Source: Hirudo medicinalis
Taxonomy: Eukaryota; Annelida; Clitellata; Hirudinida; Hirudinidae
DNA: 40,421 nt
Direction of reading: 5' to 3'
Assembly (NCBI GenBank): GCA_011800805.1
Contig: MPNW01000898.1
Span: forward strand, 1-40,421
Each line of letters starts with the position of its first letter. Position 1 is the first letter of the stretch. Below, one piece after another: positions 35,174-40,421 of this stretch. Below the pieces are notes generated by a model. The model was not told the origin of the DNA and ran no database searches. It saw nothing but the letters and a program-made list of their open reading frames with translations. The translations under genes and the position numbers were made by a program.

Positions 35174-35181
35174 TACCTTCG
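35174..35181 (+). promoter_or_regulatory. Promoter-like TACCTTCG upstream of pepP
   Basis: TACCTTCG lies in CTACCTTCGTAG, 73 bases before the aminopeptidase ATG, in a 206-base intergenic gap. It is identical to the 8-mer upstream of the TonB receptor gene and one base from TAnnTTTG. The small palindrome around it is by-chance compatible. Confidence 0.45.
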
Positions 35182-35254
35182 TAGGCGGTCTCAAGATTTG
35201 AATTTTTTAATCACCAAAGCCTCAATTTTTATCAAACTATCTAATTAGATCCGT

Positions 35255-36553
35255 ATGAAATATTTGCCTTTAAATTCGAAACTGTTTATAGAAAACAGGA
35301 AGCGTTTTGTAAGCAAAATGCAAAGAAACTCAATTGCTATATTCGTAGCCAATGATGAAATGCCCCAGAATGCGGATGCTTTCTACAGGTACAAACCCAG
35401 CAGCAGCCTGTATTGGCTCACAGGCATTCGACAAGAAGATACGATGTTGGCATTGTTTCCGGATAACCCCGATCGCAGATATCGGGAAGTATTAGTGTTG
35501 GTACGCCCTAACGAGCAAAAAGAAAAATGGGATGGAAAGCGGTTGCGAGCCGAAGAAGCTACTGCTATCAACGGTGTAAAAACCATTGTATGGGCAGATG
35601 CACTGCCCCCGCTTTTTCAGGCATGGGTGCACGCCGCCGAAAATGTATATTTAGACTCGAACGAGCACGACAGAAAAGGCTCTTGGTTAGATACCGGGCA
35701 AACCCGGTTTGTAAAACACATTCAGGAACGATACCCATTGCACAATTACTTGCGCGCAGCTCGAATCGTGCACGAATTGCGTGCAGTGAAAACAAAGTAC
35801 GAAGTAGAAGTCATTCAAAAAGCTATTGATATTACTGATGTTACTTTTCGTCGGTTGTTACAGTTTATAAAACCCGGCGTTTGGGAGTATGAGATAGAAG
35901 CCGAAATATTTCACTCGTTTCTTAGCCAACGCGCTACCGGAGAAGCCTATGGCAGTATTATAGCCAGCGGCGATAATGCACGCGTACTACACTATATTTT
36001 CAACAACAACCAATGCAAAGACGGCGAATTGATATTAATGGATTTTGGTGCAGAATATGGTGGTTATAATGCCGATCTTACGCGCACGGTACCCGTAAAC
36101 GGCAAGTTTACCAAAAGACAAAAAGAAATGTACAATGCCTGCCTATCAGTACATAAGTACTGTGCCAAAATTTTGAAGCCGGGCATCACCATAGCCGATT
36201 ACCACGAAAAAGTAGGGGACGAACTTACCAAACACTATTTAAAGTTAGGATTGCTAACAAAATCAGATGTGAAAAATGAAGATCCCAAAAACAGGGCGTA
36301 CAGAAAATATACCTATCATGGCATATCGCATCATCTGGGAGTGGATGTGCACGATTTGGGCCCCAACTTTTTTCAACCCATTACAGAGGGGATGCTATTT
36401 ACCATCGAACCCGGTATTTACATAGAAGAAGAAAAAATGGGCATTCGTATTGAAAATAATTTTTGGATTACCAAAAACGGCAACATCGATCTCATGAAAA
36501 ATATTCCCATTGAAGCAGATGATATTGAAGCATTGATGAAAAAAAGTAAATAG
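35255..36553 (+). CDS. pepP: Xaa-Pro aminopeptidase (aminopeptidase P)
   Basis: This 432-residue metallopeptidase removes N-terminal residues ahead of proline. The AMP_N domain (about 1-165) contains FYRYKPSSSLYWLTG. The M24 pita-bread domain (about 180-425) has the five metal ligands in MDFGAEYGGYNADLTRTVPV (two Asp), YHGISHHLGVDVHDLG (His), FTIEPGIYIEEE (Glu) and GIRIENNFW (Glu). All are present. Cytosolic, no signal peptide. It probably heads a transcript with pssA, purS and rsmI, which follow with gaps of 6-32 bases. Confidence 0.93.
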   Translation: MKYLPLNSKLFIENRKRFVSKMQRNSIAIFVANDEMPQNADAFYRYKPSSSLYWLTGIRQEDTMLALFPDNPDRRYREVLVLVRPNEQKEKWDGKRLRAEEATAINGVKTIVWADALPPLFQAWVHAAENVYLDSNEHDRKGSWLDTGQTRFVKHIQERYPLHNYLRAARIVHELRAVKTKYEVEVIQKAIDITDVTFRRLLQFIKPGVWEYEIEAEIFHSFLSQRATGEAYGSIIASGDNARVLHYIFNNNQCKDGELILMDFGAEYGGYNADLTRTVPVNGKFTKRQKEMYNACLSVHKYCAKILKPGITIADYHEKVGDELTKHYLKLGLLTKSDVKNEDPKNRAYRKYTYHGISHHLGVDVHDLGPNFFQPITEGMLFTIEPGIYIEEEKMGIRIENNFWITKNGNIDLMKNIPIEADDIEALMKKSK

Positions 36554-36582
36554 TTCAAATCCCAGCTTTTAATTTTCAATCC

Positions 36583-37332
36583 ATGTTAAAACAAATTTCT
36601 AATCTGTTTACTCTATTGAACCTAGTTTTTGGGTGTATTGCCATAATTTATACTTTTCAAGGGAATGGATTTTTGTTCTCCAATACGCCCGGCACTTTTT
36701 CAATAGGATGGATTTTTGCCGGGGGCTGTATTTTTATTGCCGCTGCGGTAGACTTTTTCGATGGCTTTGTAGCCCGATTGTTCAATGCCACTTCTGAGAT
36801 GGGCGCACAGTTAGATTCATTAGCCGATGGCGTAAGCTTTGGTGTTGCACCCGGCATGATCTTGTATAAGCTTTTGGAGCTATCCCTATACAAACAGGGC
36901 ATGTTGTCTCAAGGTATCGAATATTTGTTGCCTGCTGTTTTGATCCCTTGTTGTGCCGTATGGCGGTTAGCAAAATTTAATTTGGATAAAGACCAACGCT
37001 ATTATTTCAAGGGTCTTCCCACTCCGGCCGCCGGTCTTACTATAGCCTCACTGCCTTTTATGATAAGCAGCGACAACGGATCACTCAGGCAATATTTGTA
37101 CCAACCCTATGTGCTGTACGGCATTATTGTGTTGATATCGTTTTTGATGATTTCAAACATCCCCTTGCTCAGCCTAAAATTCAAAAATCTCAGCTTAAAA
37201 AATAATATTGATAAATTTATTTTACTATTAATTGGTTTGCTGGTCATAATTTTTTTAAAATGGATCGCAGTACCCGTCATATTTGTGGCTTATGTTCTCG
37301 TATCTTTGATTTTTAAGCCAAACAAAGCATAG
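36583..37332 (+). CDS. pssA: CDP-diacylglycerol-serine O-phosphatidyltransferase
   Basis: This 249-residue integral membrane protein of the CDP-alcohol phosphatidyltransferase family has the motif DFFDGFVARLFNATSEMGAQ followed by LDSLADGVSFG, i.e. the DGxxAR...G...D...D signature (about residues 52-82). It makes phosphatidylserine from CDP-diacylglycerol and serine, the precursor of phosphatidylethanolamine. About seven hydrophobic segments are visible. The length and PGxI...P patterns fit the type II PssA of Gram-positive bacteria and Bacteroidota. Psd is not in the window. Confidence 0.9.
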   Translation: MLKQISNLFTLLNLVFGCIAIIYTFQGNGFLFSNTPGTFSIGWIFAGGCIFIAAAVDFFDGFVARLFNATSEMGAQLDSLADGVSFGVAPGMILYKLLELSLYKQGMLSQGIEYLLPAVLIPCCAVWRLAKFNLDKDQRYYFKGLPTPAAGLTIASLPFMISSDNGSLRQYLYQPYVLYGIIVLISFLMISNIPLLSLKFKNLSLKNNIDKFILLLIGLLVIIFLKWIAVPVIFVAYVLVSLIFKPNKA

Positions 37333-37338
37333 TAAAAA

Positions 37339-37587
37339 ATGATGAATTATACAGTACAAGTAGTAGTAATGCCCTTAAAAGAGTTGTTGGATCCGCAAGG
37401 AAAAGCCGTGAAAGGCGGATTGGAGAATTTAGGATTAAATAGTGTGCAGCATGTGCGCGTAGGTAAACACATTACCCTGCAAGTAAATGCAACCAGTGCC
37501 GATGAAGCAAAAGCCATTGGTGAAGAAGCGGCAAAAAAGCTATTGGCCAATGCCGTGATGGAATATTTTGAAGTAAGCGTATTGTAA
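37339..37587 (+). CDS. purS: Phosphoribosylformylglycinamidine synthase subunit PurS
   Basis: This 82-residue protein has the small PurS fold, with KELLDPQGKAVKGGLENLG near the start, VRVGKHITLQVNA and EAAKKLLANAVMEYFEV. PurS bridges PurL and PurQ in the multi-subunit FGAM synthase that inserts the second nitrogen of the purine ring. It begins six bases after pssA, with a tandem ATG-ATG; either may be used. PurL and PurQ are not in the window. Confidence 0.88.
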   Translation: MMNYTVQVVVMPLKELLDPQGKAVKGGLENLGLNSVQHVRVGKHITLQVNATSADEAKAIGEEAAKKLLANAVMEYFEVSVL

Positions 37588-37619
37588 TTACACACCACCA
37601 CAATAATTTCAATTCATAA

Positions 37620-38318
37620 ATGCTATACATAGTACCTACGCCCATTGGTAATTTGAAAGATATTACGCTAAGGGCGCTAGAGGTACTGAAAGATGCAGAT
37701 GTAATATTGGCAGAAGATACACGCACCACACAGTACCTGCTCAATCATTACCAAATAGTGCGCCCCATATCCCCCTATCATCAACACAACGAACACAAGA
37801 TTGTAGACCATTTGGTGCAGCAGTTGGCAGTCGGAAAAAAAATGGCGTTGGTAACCGATGCCGGAACACCCGGAATTTCCGATCCGGCCCACTTGTTAGT
37901 GCGGGCTTGTGTGCTAAACGACATTGAAGTACAATGCCTGCCCGGTGCCACTGCATTTGTGCCGGCTTTAGTAAATAGTGGGCTACCCGCCAATCGTTTT
38001 TGTTTTGAAGGATTTTTACCCCTCAAAAAAGGACGGCACACGCTCCTCGAAAAACTAAAATGCGAGGAACGTACTATGATCTTTTACGAATCGCCGATGC
38101 GCCTGCTTAAAACCCTGAATGAAATAGCTACCTATTTTGGTAATGAAAGGGCGTGCAGCGTAAGCAGAGAAATCACCAAAATGTATGAAGAAACAAAACG
38201 CGGCACACTACAACAAGTAGCAGATTATTTTTCCAAAAAAACAATAAAAGGTGAAATTGTAATTGTTGTGGAAGGGGGATATACGAAACGGGATAAAAAC
38301 GAAATCAAAGATCGCTAA
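37620..38318 (+). CDS. rsmI: 16S rRNA (cytidine1402-2'-O)-methyltransferase
   Basis: This 232-residue enzyme of the tetrapyrrole (SUMT-like) methylase fold modifies C1402 in the decoding centre of 16S rRNA. Diagnostic blocks are YIVPTPIGNLKDITLRAL, ILAEDTRTTQYLL, ALVTDAGTPGISDPAHLLV, PGATAFVPALVNSGL, FEGFLPLKKGRH and SVSREITKMYEET. Length is normal but lacks the extra C-terminal helix region of longer forms. It follows purS after 32 bases and shares the rRNA-modification theme with RsmD in this window. Confidence 0.94.
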   Translation: MLYIVPTPIGNLKDITLRALEVLKDADVILAEDTRTTQYLLNHYQIVRPISPYHQHNEHKIVDHLVQQLAVGKKMALVTDAGTPGISDPAHLLVRACVLNDIEVQCLPGATAFVPALVNSGLPANRFCFEGFLPLKKGRHTLLEKLKCEERTMIFYESPMRLLKTLNEIATYFGNERACSVSREITKMYEETKRGTLQQVADYFSKKTIKGEIVIVVEGGYTKRDKNEIKDR

Positions 38319-38375
38319 ACTCGTAACTAAAGCACTACCTACTTCTTGTGATGATAAAAGTCATTCTTTATGTTT

Positions 38376-38383
38376 TATATTTG
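38376..38383 (+). promoter_or_regulatory. Promoter -7 element upstream of the M1 peptidase gene
   Basis: TATATTTG matches TAnnTTTG, 29 bases before the ATG at 38413, in a 94-base gap after rsmI. A TTG at 38346-38348 is a few bases farther than the usual -33 spacing. Confidence 0.55.
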
Positions 38384-38412
38384 CCATTCTTTCATAATCT
38401 ATAAAACAAAGT

Positions 38413-40248
38413 ATGATAAAAATAATTGCTACCTTTTTACTTGTTTTTTTTTCTTTCCTATGTTTTGCTCAAAAAAATAATTGGCAACAGAAAGTAAAGT
38501 ATGTAATGGATATTGACATGAACGTTTCCACCAATCGGTTTGCCGGTAAGCAAAAAATAGAATACTGGAATCGTTCACCAGACACTTTAAAAAAAGTTTT
38601 TTATCATCTGTATTGGAACGCATTTCAGCCGGGCAGCATGATGGACAACCGAAGCCGCCGACAAGGGAGCATTAAAATTGGTAACAGACCGGATTGGGAC
38701 CCACGAGTACAAGACAGAATTACCCATTTGCAACCCGACGAAATAGGGTATCAAAAAATAAAATGGCTGAAGCTAAATGGGATGCCTCAAAAGTTTGAAG
38801 AACAAGAAACTATACTAGTGGTACCACTTTCCAAGGCCATACTACCCGGCCAAAAAGTGGTGTTCGATATGGAGTTTGAGGCACAAGTGCCCTTGCAAGT
38901 AAGGCGTAGCGGACGAGATAATCCCCAAACCCAAGTACGTTATTCTATGAGCCAGTGGTATCCCCGTATATGCGCATACGATAAAGAAGGTTGGCACCCC
39001 ACACCCTACATAGGGCGCGAGTTTTACGGACCTTTTGGAGATTTTTTAGTAAACATCACAATTGATAAAAAGTATATTTTAGGCGGCACGGGCTATCTTA
39101 CCAATGCCCATCAAATAGGCTATGGCTACGAAACCGAAGGCACCCAAGTTGTGGAACCCGCCGGCTCTACACTCACCTGGAAGTTTTCCGCATCCAATGT
39201 ACACGATTTTATGTGGGCCGCCGATCCCGACTTTATTCATAAAACAAAAAAAATACAAGACGGAATTACACTGCATCTGCTTTACAAAACAGCAGGAAAA
39301 ACAGCCAATGAATGGGAGAATATTTTGGTAGATGCAGAGAAGGCATATCCTCACATCAAAACCCATTTTGGTAGCTATCCCTACAAACAGTATGCGTTTA
39401 TTACAGGTGGAGACGGAGGTATGGAATACCCCATGGCGACACTTTTGGCAAGCCCCGGTGCGTGGTTGCACGAGTGGTTTCATAGTTGGTATCAAGGCGT
39501 AATTGCTACCAACGAAAGTAAATATCCGTGGATGGACGAAGGGTTTACCTCTTATGCCGAGGAAAGAACCGCTGCCTGGCTAAAGGGCGATACCGCATCA
39601 TTTGCACAAGAGAACAATTATAAAGGCTACTTTTCCTTAGCGGGCAGTGGATTAGAAGAACCACTCAGTACCCATGCCGACCACTTCAATACAAACTATG
39701 CATACAGCATGGCCAGCTATTGCAAAGGTGCCATATTTTTAGAACAACTGGGCTACATTGTAGGTAATGTCGCCCGTGATAAAATATTATTGGCTTACGA
39801 TGCCCAATGGAAGTTTAAACATCCCGACATAAATGATTTTATGAGGCTGAGCGAAAAAATAAGCGATATACAATTAGATTGGTACCAACAATACTGGGTA
39901 AACAGTACCAAAACCATCGACTATGCCATAGATAGCTTGTGGCAGGAAAACGGAAAAACAAAAATAAGATTACGCAATAACAGTACGATGCCCATGCCTA
40001 TTGATGTACTCATTACTTCTAAAAAGGGAAACACAGAACTGCACTATGTACCTTTGGGTTTAATGTTTGGCATCAAGCCCGACGAAAAAATAAGCGACAG
40101 CCGAAAAGTATATCCCGCTTGGCATTGGACATCTGACAGGTACGTAATTGAAACCAATTGGACACCCAACGAAATTACTTCGGTGGAAATAGACTCCAGC
40201 AGGCGCATGGCCGATGTAAACCGAAATAACAACGTGCAACGGTTTTAA
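38413..40248 (+). CDS. Secreted M1 family metallopeptidase
   Basis: This 611-residue zinc aminopeptidase-like protein has a signal peptide (residues 1-19, cleavage after FA) and the M1 N-terminal beta domain. The substrate-anchoring GGDGGMEYPM motif (about 333-342) is a GxMEN variant. The zinc site HEWFH (about 355-359) is followed 18 residues later by the third ligand in MDEGFTSYAEE. All catalytic elements are present. M1 peptidases release N-terminal residues from peptides, here in the periplasm or outside. The C-terminal region (about 490-611) is an Ig-like or beta-rich domain without a recognised sorting signal. It has its own promoter-like element and 94 bases separate it from rsmI. Confidence 0.92.
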   Translation: MIKIIATFLLVFFSFLCFAQKNNWQQKVKYVMDIDMNVSTNRFAGKQKIEYWNRSPDTLKKVFYHLYWNAFQPGSMMDNRSRRQGSIKIGNRPDWDPRVQDRITHLQPDEIGYQKIKWLKLNGMPQKFEEQETILVVPLSKAILPGQKVVFDMEFEAQVPLQVRRSGRDNPQTQVRYSMSQWYPRICAYDKEGWHPTPYIGREFYGPFGDFLVNITIDKKYILGGTGYLTNAHQIGYGYETEGTQVVEPAGSTLTWKFSASNVHDFMWAADPDFIHKTKKIQDGITLHLLYKTAGKTANEWENILVDAEKAYPHIKTHFGSYPYKQYAFITGGDGGMEYPMATLLASPGAWLHEWFHSWYQGVIATNESKYPWMDEGFTSYAEERTAAWLKGDTASFAQENNYKGYFSLAGSGLEEPLSTHADHFNTNYAYSMASYCKGAIFLEQLGYIVGNVARDKILLAYDAQWKFKHPDINDFMRLSEKISDIQLDWYQQYWVNSTKTIDYAIDSLWQENGKTKIRLRNNSTMPMPIDVLITSKKGNTELHYVPLGLMFGIKPDEKISDSRKVYPAWHWTSDRYVIETNWTPNEITSVEIDSSRRMADVNRNNNVQRF

Positions 40249-40322
40249 CGCACATCGTTTTGGGGCTTTGCGTTGGGGTGGGAAATTGAAGCACAAAAGC
40301 TGTGTTATTACTAATATTTCAA

Positions 40323-40421
40323 TGGGAGTATCCCGCAAAGTGTGTAAGTTAAAATCGAGGTAAAATAAGGGTAGAACTTATACCTTCAATCTGTCACCAA
40401 AAATAATTAAGAACTGGTTCA
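40323..40421 (-). mobile_element. Terminal part of an IS256-like insertion sequence at the window edge
   Basis: On the minus strand a frame ends NQFLIIFGDRLKV with TAA at 40380-40378, matching the C-terminal pattern of IS256-family (mutator) transposases. Between this stop and about 40323 lies GTATCCCGCAAAGTGTGTAA, which resembles the GTGTAA-containing terminal inverted repeats of that family. The rest of the element is outside the window, so neither the second repeat nor the target duplication can be checked. Confidence 0.6.
40378..40421 (-). CDS. C-terminal fragment of an IS256-like transposase
   Basis: Only 13 residues are visible before the stop: NQFLIIFGDRLKV. The start lies beyond base 40421. 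The NQFxIxFxxR pattern is what I know from the end of mutator-type DDE transposases. Identification rests on this short match plus the downstream repeat-like sequence. Confidence 0.55.
   Translation of the reverse strand, partial: NQFLIIFGDRLKV

Noticed and set aside
1..40421. CRISPR array, tRNA genes, toxin-antitoxin pairs, prophage or defence island
   Set aside because: I saw no regularly spaced repeats, tRNA-like cloverleaf sequences, phage structural genes or known defence families on either strand.

Overview
The window looks like a chromosomal contig from a Bacteroidota member, most likely of the Chitinophagia/Sphingobacteriia side. This is an inference from gene content, not from a marker phylogeny. 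The evidence is: Bacteroidota-restricted families (DUF3822, DUF4249, DUF4251, DUF2027-Smr, carboxypeptidase-regulatory-domain TonB receptor); many lipoproteins with short lipoboxes; almost no Shine-Dalgarno sequences; promoter-like TAnnTTTG elements; and an AT-rich base composition. Coding density is high and most genes are core housekeeping. I found no tRNA, rRNA operon, CRISPR array, prophage or defence locus.

Layout. 1-123 is the 3' end of an unrecognised ORF cut by the window edge. 188-1284 (minus) is a decayed astacin-type metalloprotease lipoprotein. 1549-12221 is a minus-strand run: phytase-like esterase lipoprotein, RNase P RNA with a clear promoter, DUF2027-Smr protein, amino acid permease, polyprenyl synthase, RNase R, LpxK, 5-formyl-THF cyclo-ligase, RsmD and DUF3822. 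12266-13268 is a scar: an exact 98-bp tandem duplication, a truncated IS5-like transposase, and the frameshifted C-terminal remnant of a sigma-54 activator. 13387-16989 (plus) is prpBCD, the 2-methylcitrate pathway for propionyl-CoA. 17150-20644 is a very large outer-membrane protein. 20909-22597 is a GC-rich RCC1-repeat surface protein with a 15-G run, and it stops abruptly next to an ambiguous base.

22767-31802 is a second minus-strand run. In transcription order it holds polyphosphate kinase, Ppx/GppA phosphatase, PanB, a DUF4251 lipoprotein, a glutamine-amidotransferase-like protein, a TonB-dependent receptor and its DUF4249 lipoprotein partner. Divergently, 32039-40248 (plus) holds PdhA, a TPR membrane protein, RibH, LutA-like protein, aminopeptidase P, PssA, PurS, RsmI and a secreted M1 peptidase. 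The right edge (about 40323-40421) appears to be the end of an IS256-family element. An assembly that broke at multicopy IS elements would explain at least that edge.

Functional themes: envelope lipid and LPS synthesis (LpxK, PssA, polyprenyl synthase), RNA processing and modification (RnpB, RNase R, RsmD, RsmI), polyphosphate turnover, propionate use, and surface or secreted proteins. I see no convincing new multi-gene system. The most interesting signals are small: several TAnnTTTG elements placed so that the transcript would begin at or next to the start codon, an RsmD with an altered catalytic motif, a decayed sigma-54 regulator with a dyad just upstream of prpB, and the poly-G/truncated RCC1 gene.
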